From: CAZEPJ01 sp964514105
GTDB lineage: Bacteria > Desulfobacterota > Desulfocorpusculales > Desulfocorpusculum
Assembly: GCA_964514105.1 (NCBI GenBank)
Contig: CAZEPJ010000010.1
Location: 16,248-80,247 of the forward strand
DNA length: 64,000 bases
Direction: 5' to 3'
Each line of letters starts with the position of its first letter. Within the stretch, counting starts at the first letter, position 1. Below are positions 27,590-36,723 of the stretch, piece by piece. The notes under the pieces were generated by a model. It was not told where the DNA came from. It ran no database searches and saw nothing but the letters and a program-made list of their open reading frames with translations. The translations under genes were made by a program, and so were the position numbers.

Positions 27590-28804
27590 ATGAAAAGCTT
27601 CGGCAGATTGGCGTTGGCGGCCGCGCTGGTGGCGGCCCTGGCATGGGCGGCGCACGCCCAGATCTCGGACGACGTGGTCAAGATCGGCGTGCTCAACGAT
27701 CAGTCCGGCCTGTACGCCGACCTGTGCGGCCCCGGATCCGTCGAGGCCGTCAAGATGGCGGTGGAGGACTTCGGCGGAAAGGTGCTGGGCAAACCCATCG
27801 AGGTGGTCTTCGCGGACCACCAGAACAAGGCGGACATCGGGGCCAACATCGCCAACAAGTGGATCGACGTGGACAAGGTCGACATGATCATCGATCTGCC
27901 CAACACCGCGGTCTGTCTGGCCGTGCAGAAGATCTGCCAGGACAAGAACCGCATCGACATCATCTCCACGGGGGCCTCGGTCATCCTGACCAACGAGAAC
28001 TGCTCCCCCACGGGCTTCCACTGGACCTATGACAACTACGCCCTGGCCAAGGGCACCGGCCTCGCCCTCGTCAAGGACGGCGGGGACTCCTGGTTCTTCC
28101 TCACCGCGGACTACGCCTTCGGCCACGACCTGGAGAAGAGCACCGCCGCGGCCGTGACCAAGGCGGGCGGCAAGGTCCTGGGGCAGGTCCGCCATCCGTT
28201 CCCCAACAACGACTTCTCCTCCTTCCTCCTCCAGGCCCAGGCTTCCAAGGCCAAGGTCATCGGCCTGGCCAACGCGGGGGGCGACACGGTCAACGCCATC
28301 AAGCAGGCGGCGGAGTTCGGCATCACCCAGGCGGGCCAGCGGCTGGCCGGCCTCCTGGTCTTCATCTCCGACGTGCACAGCCTGGGGCTCAAGACGGCCC
28401 AGGGCCTGGTGGTGACCACCGGCTTCTACTGGGACTTCAACGACGAGACCCGCGCCTGGTCCAAGCGCTGGAGCGCCCGGATGAAGGGGCGCATGCCCAC
28501 CATGAGCCAGGCGGGCTGCTACTCGGGGGCCATGCACTACCTCAAGGCCATCCAGGCCGCCGGCACGGACGAGGCCAAGGCCGTCTCCGCCAAGATGCGG
28601 GAGATGCCGGTGAACGACTTCTTCGCCAAGAACGGCAAGGTGCGCCAGGACGGCCGAATGGTGCACGACATGTACCTGGCGCAGGTGAAGAAGCCCGACG
28701 AGTCCAAGTACCCCTGGGACTACTACAAGATCCTGCGGGTGATCCCCGGCGACGAGGCGTACAAGCCCCTGGAGGAGACCCTGTGTCCGTACCTGAAGAA
28801 GTAG
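27590..28804 (+). CDS. livK: LIV-type ABC transporter periplasmic substrate-binding protein (second operon)
   Basis: 404 residues with a signal peptide (MKSFGRLALAAALVAALAW, cleavage after AHA). The mature protein starts ISDDVVKIGVLNDQSGLYAD, and carries the SVEAVKMAVEDFGG helix of this binding-protein subfamily. The subfamily with GVLNDQSGLYAD and the later HWTYDNYALAKGTG is often found beside aromatic or amide catabolic genes, but no ligand can be read. The start follows AAAGGAGC. Two cysteine pairs near residues 44/105 and 115/140 may be disulfides in the periplasm. Confidence 0.92.
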   Translation: MKSFGRLALAAALVAALAWAAHAQISDDVVKIGVLNDQSGLYADLCGPGSVEAVKMAVEDFGGKVLGKPIEVVFADHQNKADIGANIANKWIDVDKVDMIIDLPNTAVCLAVQKICQDKNRIDIISTGASVILTNENCSPTGFHWTYDNYALAKGTGLALVKDGGDSWFFLTADYAFGHDLEKSTAAAVTKAGGKVLGQVRHPFPNNDFSSFLLQAQASKAKVIGLANAGGDTVNAIKQAAEFGITQAGQRLAGLLVFISDVHSLGLKTAQGLVVTTGFYWDFNDETRAWSKRWSARMKGRMPTMSQAGCYSGAMHYLKAIQAAGTDEAKAVSAKMREMPVNDFFAKNGKVRQDGRMVHDMYLAQVKKPDESKYPWDYYKILRVIPGDEAYKPLEETLCPYLKK

Positions 28805-28877
28805 CCGCCGAGCCGGGCGGGGGCGGGCTCCATGGCCCCGCCCCCGCGCCGGCCCGCGCGGGGCAGAAGGCGTCCGG

Positions 28878-29765
28878 ATGTTCGAGCTGATCGGCATACC
28901 GCCGCAGGCCCTCTTCGGGCAACTGCTCCTGGGGCTCATCAACGGCGCGTTTTACGCCGTTCTGAGCCTGGGGCTGGCCCTCATCTTCGGCCTGCTCAAC
29001 GTCATCAACTTCACCCACGGGGCCCAGTACATGCTGGGGGCGTACGTGGCCTGGCTGGGGATGACGTATGCGGGGGTGAGCTACTGGTGGTCCCTGCTGG
29101 CCGCCCCATTGGCGGTGGGGGCCTTCGGCATCCTCATGGAGCGGATGTTCCTTCGCTGGCTGTACCATCTGGACCATCTCTACGGCCTGCTGCTCACCTT
29201 CGGCCTGGCCCTGATCATGGAGGGGATCTTCCGCCAGATATACGGGATCTCGGGACAGGCGTACCCCATCCCCGCCCAGCTCACCGGGGCCCGGAATCTG
29301 GGGTTCATGTTCCTGCCCAACTACCGCGGCTGGGTGGTGGTCGCCTCGCTCATCGTCTGCCTGGCCACCTGGCTGATCATCGAGAAGACCAAGCTGGGGG
29401 CGTATCTGCGGGCCGGCACCGAGAACCCCGCCCTGGTGCAGGCCTTCGGCATCAATGTGCCGCGCATGATCACCCTGACCTACGGCTTCGGTGTGGCCCT
29501 GGCCGCCCTAGCGGGGGTCCTGGCGGCGCCCATTTATCAGGTCAAGCCCACCATGGGCGCGGACATGATCATCGTGGTGTTCGCGGTGGTGGTGGTGGGG
29601 GGCATGGGATCCATCCTGGGCTCCGTGGTGACCGGGTTCGTTCTCGGGCTGCTGGAGGGGCTCACCAAGGTCTTCTACCCGGAGGCCAGCAACACCGTCG
29701 TATTCGTGGTGATGGCCATCGTGCTCCTGGTCAAGCCGGCCGGCCTTTTCGGAAAGGCGAACTGA
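28878..29765 (+). CDS. livH: LIV-type ABC transporter permease LivH (second operon)
   Basis: 295 residues with the LivH signature NFTHGAQYMLGAYVAW near residue 50 and the terminal VVVVGGMGSILGSVVTGFVLG. About eight hydrophobic helices are apparent. The start follows AGAAGGCG. It is 73 bp after the binding-protein gene and 6 bp before livM. Confidence 0.92.
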   Translation: MFELIGIPPQALFGQLLLGLINGAFYAVLSLGLALIFGLLNVINFTHGAQYMLGAYVAWLGMTYAGVSYWWSLLAAPLAVGAFGILMERMFLRWLYHLDHLYGLLLTFGLALIMEGIFRQIYGISGQAYPIPAQLTGARNLGFMFLPNYRGWVVVASLIVCLATWLIIEKTKLGAYLRAGTENPALVQAFGINVPRMITLTYGFGVALAALAGVLAAPIYQVKPTMGADMIIVVFAVVVVGGMGSILGSVVTGFVLGLLEGLTKVFYPEASNTVVFVVMAIVLLVKPAGLFGKAN

Positions 29766-29771
29766 GTACCC

Positions 29772-30731
29772 GTGCGCATCCAACGGATTTCCATCCTTCT
29801 GCTCCTGGCCCTGGCCCTGGCGGCCCCTTTCGTGGTCTATCCGGTTTTCCTCATGAAGGCCCTGTGCTTCGCCCTGTTCGCCTCGGCCTTCAACCTGCTG
29901 CTGGGCTACGTGGGTCTGCTGTCGTTCGGCCACGCGGCGTACTTCGGGTTCGCCGCGTATATCTGCGGCCACGCGGTCAAGATATGGGGCTTCCCGCCCG
30001 AGGCCGGACTCCTGGCGGGCACGGCCGTGGCCGGTCTGCTGGGCCTGGTCTTCGGATGGCTGGCCATCCGGCGGCAGGGGATCTACTTTGCCATGATCAC
30101 CCTGGCCCTGGCCCAGATGATCTACTTCCTGTGCGTGCAGGCCCCCTTTACCCACGGAGAGGATGGGATCCAGGCAATCCCCCGGGGACGGCTCCTGGGG
30201 GTCGTGGACCTCACCGACAACCTATCCATGTATTATCTCGTCCTCGCGGTGTTCATCCTGGGGCTGCTGATCGTCCGCCGCGCCGTGAGCTCCCCCTTCG
30301 GGCAGGTGCTCAAGGCCATCCGGGAGAACGACGCCCGCGCCACCAGCCTGGGATACGATGTGGACCGCTTCAAGCTCATGGCCTTCGTGCTGTCGGCATC
30401 GCTCTCCGGCCTGGCCGGGGCCCTCAAGTCCCTGGTGTTCCAGCTCGCCTCGCTCACGGACGTGCACTGGCACGCATCCGGGGAAGTGGTCCTCATGACG
30501 CTCCTGGGCGGGGTGGGCACGGTGCTGGGGCCGTCGGTGGGGGCCTTCCTGGTGGTCACCATCCAGAACTACCTGGCCGAGGTGGGGGCGTGGGTGACCA
30601 TCATCCAGGGTGGCATCTTCGTGGTGTGCGTCCTCACCTTTCGACGGGGCATCGTGGGGGAAGTCAAGCTCTGGTGGCAGCGCCGCAGCGGGGCGATGCC
30701 CCCACCCGCCTCGGGAGGCCCGGCCCACTGA
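29772..30731 (+). CDS. livM: LIV-type ABC transporter permease LivM (second operon)
   Basis: 319 residues from a GTG start six bases after the livH stop. The LivM core GYVGLLSFGHAAYFGFAAY is near residue 48, the cytoplasmic coupling loop IRENDARATSLGYD near 182, and LLGGVGTVLGPSVGAFLVV near 245. It completes the second importer. The ribosome site is weak, consistent with translational coupling to livH. Confidence 0.92.
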   Translation: MRIQRISILLLLALALAAPFVVYPVFLMKALCFALFASAFNLLLGYVGLLSFGHAAYFGFAAYICGHAVKIWGFPPEAGLLAGTAVAGLLGLVFGWLAIRRQGIYFAMITLALAQMIYFLCVQAPFTHGEDGIQAIPRGRLLGVVDLTDNLSMYYLVLAVFILGLLIVRRAVSSPFGQVLKAIRENDARATSLGYDVDRFKLMAFVLSASLSGLAGALKSLVFQLASLTDVHWHASGEVVLMTLLGGVGTVLGPSVGAFLVVTIQNYLAEVGAWVTIIQGGIFVVCVLTFRRGIVGEVKLWWQRRSGAMPPPASGGPAH

Positions 30732-30862
30732 CCCCCCCCAACCCATCCGGGATCAGCGCCACCGCCCTTGCCGCTGACCTGTCTCCCGCCTCAGCGGTTG
30801 AAATCCGCCCGGGCCGTGCCCCATAATGGAAGGCCGTTTCGTCGTCTTGCAGGTGCGAGAGT

Positions 30863-31423
30863 ATGAGAGGCCACACCCACGCCATCCTGGGGCTCGCCGG
30901 GGCTTTGGCCCTCGACGGGGTCATGCCGTTTCTGCCCTCTGCCTTCGTGCCCCTGGCAGGGGCCCTCTCCAGCGCGGTGGTGGGCGGATTGGCCCCGGAC
31001 ATCGACTCGGACGAGAGCAAGGCACGGCGCATGACCGGGACCAATCGCCGAAGTGGCCTCCTGGGCCGACTGGCCTCCCTGGTTCTCCCCAGACACCGGG
31101 GCATCACCCACGAGCCCGTGGCGTTGATTCTCCTGGCGGCCCTGGCGGCCTGGCTGCGGCACCCCGCCGTGTCGGCCTTTGCCGTGGGGTACGCCACCCA
31201 TCTGGCGGCCGATGCCCTCACCGTGGGGGGGATTCCATGTTTCGGCCGCCGGCTTCACCTGCTGCCCAGGTGGTCCCGCATCACCACCGGGTCGGCCGCG
31301 GAACACCTGCTGGCGGCATCGGTCTGCGTGTGGCTGGGGGCGGAGGGCATGAAGGGGTGGGGGATGGATGGACGCACCCTGTCCATTGTGTGGCGCGACA
31401 TCCTTGGGCTGGCGGGGTTTTGA
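30863..31423 (+). CDS. YdjM-like (DUF457) membrane-associated putative metal hydrolase
   Basis: 186 residues. The YdjM family pattern is visible: an N-terminal RGHTHAILGLAGAL, GGLAPDIDSDES, HRGITHEPVAL and GYATHLAADALTVGGI. These His and Asp residues form the putative metal site, flanked by hydrophobic helices. In E. coli the homologue is a LexA-regulated inner-membrane protein of unknown activity; no LexA box was recognised here. The TGA stop overlaps the ATG of the next gene (TGATG), so the two are probably coupled. Confidence 0.78.
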   Translation: MRGHTHAILGLAGALALDGVMPFLPSAFVPLAGALSSAVVGGLAPDIDSDESKARRMTGTNRRSGLLGRLASLVLPRHRGITHEPVALILLAALAAWLRHPAVSAFAVGYATHLAADALTVGGIPCFGRRLHLLPRWSRITTGSAAEHLLAASVCVWLGAEGMKGWGMDGRTLSIVWRDILGLAGF

Positions 31424-32331
31424 TGGTTGACGGGGGGCCGACAGGGATGCGGGAGCCCGGCAAGGGCGGGCCGTCCTATGAGCGGACGTTCCGCATCCGG
31501 TGCTACGAGTGCGACGCATACGGCCACGTCAACAATGCCAACTACCTCCGCTACATGCATGAAGCGGCCATCGAGGCGTCGGGGGCCTCGGGCCATCCGT
31601 GCGTGTCCGAAGCCGCCCAGGCCTGCGGGTGGGGGGTGCAGGAGGCCGATATCGAGTTCCTGCGGCCGCTGCATTACGGAGACGCCGCATGGGTGGGGGT
31701 GTGGACCGAGGCCGCGGGCGAGGGACGGACCCGATGGGACTACGAGTTTCGCCGGACGGGGCCGGGGGAACTGGTGGCCCGGGCGCGGGCAGTGTCGGGG
31801 GCGGCGTCGGGGACGGCGTGCGACCTCCTGGCGGGGCCGGGAGATCCGGACAGGCAGCCCCAGGCACGAGGCGGAGGGCTTCTCCTGCCCGCCCCCCCCC
31901 CGCCCGAGGGCGTCTTCCGCATGGGGCGCAAGGTCCTCTGGCAGGATCTGGACGCCACCCAACGGTTGAACCCGGCCATGTACCTGGTCTTCGCCACGGA
32001 CAGCGGCATGGCGGTGTGCGAGGCCCACGGGTGGCCGCTTTCCCGCATGGAGGCCCAACGCTTCGGGGTCATGGCGCGGCGCCACACCATGGTGTTTCTC
32101 AGGGACGCACGACTGGGCGACGAACTGGAGGTGTCCACCTGGGCGTACGGGGTGAGGCGCTCCATGGCCATGCGGGCGTATGCGGTGCGCCGGGCCATGG
32201 ACGGCGCCCTGCTGGCGCGGGTCCACTCCCTCTATGTCTGGGTCAGCAAGGAGACGGGCCACCCCATTCGCATTCCGGAGGCCTTCCTGGTAGACTTCGC
32301 ACCCAATTTCGTGGCGGACGGGACGCCGTGA
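31423..32331 (+). CDS. Acyl-ACP thioesterase-like protein with two hotdog domains
   Basis: 302 residues from the ATG at 31423; an ATG at 31447 would give 294. Two 4HBT hotdog domains are joined by a Pro-rich linker with PAPPPPEG near residue 160. The first has the classical DAYGHVNNANYLRY (about 31-44). The second reads DLDATQRLNPAMYL, where the usual GHVNN is lost, so it is probably structural. Such double-hotdog proteins are like FatA/FatB or acyl-CoA thioesterases and hydrolyse acyl thioesters. The partner upstream is a membrane protein and no fatty-acid gene is adjacent. Confidence 0.8.
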   Translation: MVDGGPTGMREPGKGGPSYERTFRIRCYECDAYGHVNNANYLRYMHEAAIEASGASGHPCVSEAAQACGWGVQEADIEFLRPLHYGDAAWVGVWTEAAGEGRTRWDYEFRRTGPGELVARARAVSGAASGTACDLLAGPGDPDRQPQARGGGLLLPAPPPPEGVFRMGRKVLWQDLDATQRLNPAMYLVFATDSGMAVCEAHGWPLSRMEAQRFGVMARRHTMVFLRDARLGDELEVSTWAYGVRRSMAMRAYAVRRAMDGALLARVHSLYVWVSKETGHPIRIPEAFLVDFAPNFVADGTP

Positions 32332-32423
32332 GGGTCCGGCCGATGACCGGACCTTCCGTGATCCTTCCGCCCATGGGCCGAAGGCACACGGACATTCTCT
32401 TGGACAGTGGGAGAGGTTGAGCC

Positions 32424-33869
32424 ATGAGCCAGCAGGACATCTGTTTCATGACGGCCACGGAGATGGCCAGGCGCATTCGGGAAAAGGATCTCTCGGCCCG
32501 GGAGGTCATGGAGGCCCACCTGGCCCAGATCGAGCGGGTCAATCCCACGGTCAACGCCATCGTCACCCTCGTGCCCGAGCGGGCCATGGACGGGGCCCGG
32601 GCGGCGGACGAGGCCCAGGCGCGGGGCCGGGAGCTCGGGCCGCTTCACGGCCTGCCCGTGGCCCACAAGGACTTGGTTCCCACAAAGGGGATCCGGACGA
32701 CGTGGGGATCGCCCATCTTCCAGGAGTTCGTCCCCGACGAGGACGCCCTCATCGTGGAGCGCCTGCGACAGGCGGGCGCCATCGCCGTCGGCAAGACCAA
32801 TGTGCCGGAGTTCGGCGCCGGCTCCCAGACCTTCAACCCGGTCTTCGGTGCCACCGTGAACCCGTACGACCTGGGCAAGACCTGCGGCGGGAGCAGCGGC
32901 GGGGCCGCGGTGGCCCTGGCCTGCGGGATGGTCCCCATTGCCGACGGGAGCGACATGGGGGGATCGCTCCGCAATCCGGCCAACTTCTGCAACGTGGTGG
33001 GATTCAGGGTGTCCCCCGGCCGGGTGCCTTCGTGGCCCAAGCACGGCGCCTGGTCCACCCTCTCGGTGGAGGGGCCCATGGGGCGCACCGTGCAAGATGT
33101 GGCCCTGATGCTGAGCGCCATGGCCGGTCCGGACCCGCGCTCCCCCATCGCCATCGTGGAGTCGGGCAGCATGTTCGCCCGTCCGCTGGCCCGGGACTTC
33201 AGGGGAGTCCGGGTGGCCTGGAGCCGGGATCTGGGCGAGTTTCCCGTGGACCCGCGCGTCACGGCGGTCCTGGAGGGACAGCGGGGCGTCTTCGAGTCCC
33301 TGGGCTGCGTCTTGGCCGAGAGGCAGCCCGACTTCCGGGATGCGGACGAGTGCTTCAAGGTCTTGCGCGCCTCGTACTTCGAGCTGAGGTTTCGGGAGAT
33401 CTTCCCGGCTCACCGGGCCCGGATGAAGGACACGGTCATCTGGAACATCGAGGCCGGCGAGCGACTCACCGGGCCCCAGATCGGAGAGGTGGAGCTCAAG
33501 CGCACGGAGCTGTACCACCGGATGCGGGTCTTCATGGAGCGCCACGAGTTCCTCCTGCTTCCCGTCAGTCAGGTTCCCCCATTCGACGTGCGCCAGCCGT
33601 ACATCGAGGAGATCAACGGGGTTCCGATGGGGACCTACATCGACTGGATGAAGTCCTGCTACTACATCACGGCCACCGGCCACCCGGCCATCTCGGTCCC
33701 CTGCGGCTTTACCGACGACGGCCTGCCTGTGGGGATCCAGATCGTGGGGCGACACCAGGACGACTGGGGGGTCCTGCAGTTGGCCTACGCGTTTCAGGAG
33801 GCCACGGGGGTCTGGAAGCGCCGGCCGGCGGTGGCCGGCTGCCGGGCGAAGGGCACAGGAACGTCGTGA
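32424..33869 (+). CDS. Amidase (amidase signature family)
   Basis: 481 residues, normal for the family. The Ser-cisSer-Lys triad is complete: Lys82 in AHKDL, Ser157 in CGGSSGG and Ser181 in GSDMGGSLRNPA. It should hydrolyse a carboxamide to acid and ammonia in the cytoplasm. The start follows GGGAGAGG. It is the first of three closely spaced genes with an aminotransferase and an amidohydrolase and lies 7 kb before Dpp transport genes, so its substrate may be an imported amide or peptide-like compound. GatA can be excluded because no GatB or GatC is adjacent and the sequence context is catabolic. Confidence 0.92.
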   Translation: MSQQDICFMTATEMARRIREKDLSAREVMEAHLAQIERVNPTVNAIVTLVPERAMDGARAADEAQARGRELGPLHGLPVAHKDLVPTKGIRTTWGSPIFQEFVPDEDALIVERLRQAGAIAVGKTNVPEFGAGSQTFNPVFGATVNPYDLGKTCGGSSGGAAVALACGMVPIADGSDMGGSLRNPANFCNVVGFRVSPGRVPSWPKHGAWSTLSVEGPMGRTVQDVALMLSAMAGPDPRSPIAIVESGSMFARPLARDFRGVRVAWSRDLGEFPVDPRVTAVLEGQRGVFESLGCVLAERQPDFRDADECFKVLRASYFELRFREIFPAHRARMKDTVIWNIEAGERLTGPQIGEVELKRTELYHRMRVFMERHEFLLLPVSQVPPFDVRQPYIEEINGVPMGTYIDWMKSCYYITATGHPAISVPCGFTDDGLPVGIQIVGRHQDDWGVLQLAYAFQEATGVWKRRPAVAGCRAKGTGTS

Positions 33870-33908
33870 GCCAAGGGAACGAGAGTCGGGGGCGAGGGGA
33901 GGCATGCC

Positions 33909-35114
33909 ATGACGTGGGGATTCGCGGACAGGCCGTCGAGGTTCGCCGCGGGCAAGATGGGGCGCATCCGGCAGTCGGGCATCCGGCGGGTGGCGGAGAA
34001 GGCCTGGAAGCTCGAGGCAGAGGGGCATGAGGTCATCCATCTGGAGGTCGGGCGCGTGGATTTCGACACACCCCAACCGGTGAAGGAGGCCGCCATGCGC
34101 GCCATGCGGGAGGGGCAGGTCCACTACACGCCCAGCCCCGGGCTGCCGGCCCTCCGGGAGGCGGTGGCGGCAGACCTCAAGCGGCGCCTGGGCATGGAGG
34201 TGGATCCGGCCAGGGAGGTCCTCATCACCGTGGGGAGCAGCACGGCCATCATGATCAGCCTCATGACGGTCCTGGGCCCCGGAGACGAGATCCTGGTCCC
34301 CGAGCCCATGTACCTCTTCTATGTGGACTGGGGGGAGTTCTTCGGCGCCCGCACCGTGTCCGTCCCCCTGCGTCCGGAGGATGGATATCAGATCTCCCGG
34401 GAGGCCCTGGAGCGATGCGCCACGTCGCGGACCAAGGTCGTGGTTATCAATACGCCTCACAACCCCACGGGGGCGGTCCTGGACCGCGCCAGCCTGGAGG
34501 CCGTGGCCGCCTTTGCCCGGGAGCGGGACCTGCTCGTGCTCTCCGACGAGGCGTACGACCGGCTGGTGTACCCCCCCTGGGGGCACACGAGCATCACCAC
34601 CTTCCCCGGCATGAAGGAGCGCACGGTCCTGACCAATTCCTTCTCCAAGAGCTTCGCCATGGACGGTTGGCGACTGGGCTATGTGGTGGGGCCGGCCGAT
34701 CTCATCTGGGAGATCGACAAGGCCCAGCAGCATACGGTCATCACCGCCACCAACTTCGTCCAATGGGGCGGAGTGGCCGCCCTCCAGGGAGGGGATGCGC
34801 TGGTGCAGCCCATGGTGGAGGAATACGCGGGGCGGCGGCAGCTCGTGTTGGACCTTCTGGCCTCTGCCCCGTTTCTTCAGGCCTTCGAGCCCCAGGGCGC
34901 CTTCTACTTCTGGATCAGGACCCCGCCCATGGGCGGCGGGGACGGTTGGGAACTGGCCGACGTCCTTCTGGAGCGCGCCCGGGTGGCCGTGACCCCCGGG
35001 GAGGTCTTCGGTCCCTCGGGCCGGGGCCACATCCGGGTCTCGTACTCCAACAGCCGAGAGAAGATCCGTATCGGCATGGAGAGGCTCATCGAGGTGATCG
35101 GGGAGTTGCGATGA
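33909..35114 (+). CDS. Pyridoxal-phosphate aminotransferase, class I/II
   Basis: 401 residues. The fold type I residues are present: Asn185 in NPTG, Asp213 and Tyr216 in SDEAYDRL, and the Schiff-base lysine Lys247 in SFSKSFAMDGWRLGY. The pattern is close to aspartate/aromatic-type aminotransferases of the AspC/PatA sort. It likely transfers the amino group of an amino acid released by the neighbouring amidase or amidohydrolase. The start follows GAGGGGAGG. The stop overlaps the ATG of the next gene by four bases (ATGA). Confidence 0.92.
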   Translation: MTWGFADRPSRFAAGKMGRIRQSGIRRVAEKAWKLEAEGHEVIHLEVGRVDFDTPQPVKEAAMRAMREGQVHYTPSPGLPALREAVAADLKRRLGMEVDPAREVLITVGSSTAIMISLMTVLGPGDEILVPEPMYLFYVDWGEFFGARTVSVPLRPEDGYQISREALERCATSRTKVVVINTPHNPTGAVLDRASLEAVAAFARERDLLVLSDEAYDRLVYPPWGHTSITTFPGMKERTVLTNSFSKSFAMDGWRLGYVVGPADLIWEIDKAQQHTVITATNFVQWGGVAALQGGDALVQPMVEEYAGRRQLVLDLLASAPFLQAFEPQGAFYFWIRTPPMGGGDGWELADVLLERARVAVTPGEVFGPSGRGHIRVSYSNSREKIRIGMERLIEVIGELR

Positions 35115-36697
35115 CGCAGACCACCATCCTGGACGACGTGCTGTTGTTCATGCCCGATGGAATCACCACGCGAGGGGCCATTGCATGGGCAGGGGAGGGC
35201 CTCCTGGCCGTGGGCGATGGCGCCATGGTCAGGGACAGGGCGGGCTCCGGGGCCCGGAGGATCAATCTGCCCGGGGCCCTGGTCCTTCCAGGGCTGACGG
35301 ACTGCCACACCCACATGCTGCCCAGCGCCATCGAATTGAGCCAGGTGAGGTTGCGCAGCGCCCGCAGCCGCCGGGAGTTCGTGGACCGGGTGGCCGCGTG
35401 GATCTCCCGGAATCCTTCGGCCCCCTGGATCCTGGGCGGCCAGTGGGACGATGCCCTGTGGGGCAACGAGCCCCCCACCCGGGATTGGGTGGACCCCGTG
35501 GCACCGGAGCGCCCCCTCCTCCTGTACCGCTACGACATGCACAGCGCCCTGGTCAACAGCGCGGCCCTGCGCGTGGCGGGCATCTCCCGGGAGACCCCGG
35601 ACCCGCCCGGGGGCCGCATCGTGCGCCATGAGCGGACGGGAGAGCCCACGGGGTGGCTGGTGGAAAAGGCCATGGACCTGGTCAGCTCCCGCATCCCGCC
35701 CATGTCGGACCCCGAGAAGATCCGCCTGCTGCGCCACGCGTTTCACGAGGCCCAACGGCTGGGGCTCACCGCCGTCCACGACCTGGTGTGGCGATTCGAC
35801 CACAGGGGCCTGCACCGGGCGGCACTGGAAGCCGATCCGTGCGGGCTGACGGTCTTTCTTCGATCTCCCATCGAGGAGTTGTCCCGGTTTCTGGAAGGGC
35901 GCCGGGAGGGGGGGGGCGGCCGCCTGGTCCTGCACGGGGTCAAGGGGTTCACGGACGGGAGCCTGGGCTCCCGCTCGGCGTGGCTGCGGGAGCCCTACCG
36001 CGGGTCCCTCACCGATACGGGGGTGAGCTGGGTGGAAGATCAGGACGCCTTTGCCGCCATGGTGCGGGATGCTGCGGCCCACGAGGTCCCCGTGTCCATC
36101 CATGCCATCGGCGATGCGGCCATCGGGTACACCCTGGGCGTTTTCCACGACTGCATCCGCCGGGGGGTCGGATCGGCCTACCTGCGCATCGAGCACTTTC
36201 AGCACCCGAGCGCCGAGGACATCCTGGCCGTGGATCACCCCCGGCTCGTCGTGTCGGGCCAGCCGCTGCACTTGAGTTTCGACGCGCCGGCCGCCGAGGA
36301 GCGCCTGGGCCCCGAACGGGCGGCCCTGTCCTTCCCCTTCCGGACCCTCCTGGGCCTCAACTGCAACCTGGTCTTCGGGTCCGACTGGCTCGTGTCCGAT
36401 CTCAATCCGCTGCTGGGGATCCACGCGGCCGTCACGCGGAAGGACAGCCAGGGCCGCTGGCCCCAGGGCTGGGTCCCCGAAGAGCGCATCTCGGTGGCGG
36501 AGGCCGTTCGTTGCTACACGGCCAACGCGGCGAAGGCCGTGGGTTGGGGGGGGCGGGCCGGGGAGCTAAGAGCGGGCCTCCGGGCCGATCTCACGGTCCT
36601 GGACCGGGACATCACCGCCGTTTCGCCCGACCGGATTCCCGACGCCCGGGTCCTCATGACCGTGGCCGGGGGGGCGGTGGTCCACGACGGGCGGTAG
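35111..36697 (+). CDS. YtcJ-like metal-dependent amidohydrolase
   Basis: 528 residues. The metal site begins with HTH at His66 and His68 (GLTDCHTHM). Further conserved positions are HAIGD near residue 332, EHFQHPS near 361 and the aspartate in FGSDWLVS near 421. This YtcJ-type branch of the amidohydrolase superfamily hydrolyses C-N bonds such as N-acyl amino acids or cyclic imides, but the substrate is mostly unassigned. It is translationally coupled to the aminotransferase. A second YtcJ-like gene lies at 38317. The two are divergent in sequence. Confidence 0.9.
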   Translation: MTQTTILDDVLLFMPDGITTRGAIAWAGEGLLAVGDGAMVRDRAGSGARRINLPGALVLPGLTDCHTHMLPSAIELSQVRLRSARSRREFVDRVAAWISRNPSAPWILGGQWDDALWGNEPPTRDWVDPVAPERPLLLYRYDMHSALVNSAALRVAGISRETPDPPGGRIVRHERTGEPTGWLVEKAMDLVSSRIPPMSDPEKIRLLRHAFHEAQRLGLTAVHDLVWRFDHRGLHRAALEADPCGLTVFLRSPIEELSRFLEGRREGGGGRLVLHGVKGFTDGSLGSRSAWLREPYRGSLTDTGVSWVEDQDAFAAMVRDAAAHEVPVSIHAIGDAAIGYTLGVFHDCIRRGVGSAYLRIEHFQHPSAEDILAVDHPRLVVSGQPLHLSFDAPAAEERLGPERAALSFPFRTLLGLNCNLVFGSDWLVSDLNPLLGIHAAVTRKDSQGRWPQGWVPEERISVAEAVRCYTANAAKAVGWGGRAGELRAGLRADLTVLDRDITAVSPDRIPDARVLMTVAGGAVVHDGR

Positions 36698-36723
36698 GAA
36701 AACAGGGCCATGGCGGCGGCCCA

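Noticed and set aside
30826..31422. N-terminal extension of the hotdog thioesterase by about 200 residues
   Set aside because: That frame is a shadow of the YdjM-like gene, which has conserved His/Asp motifs; the thioesterase begins at the TGATG overlap.
32232..35030. A 932-codon open frame on the minus strand
   Set aside because: It is antisense to the amidase and aminotransferase, which have all active-site residues. His- and Gly-rich shadow translation is typical for high-GC DNA.
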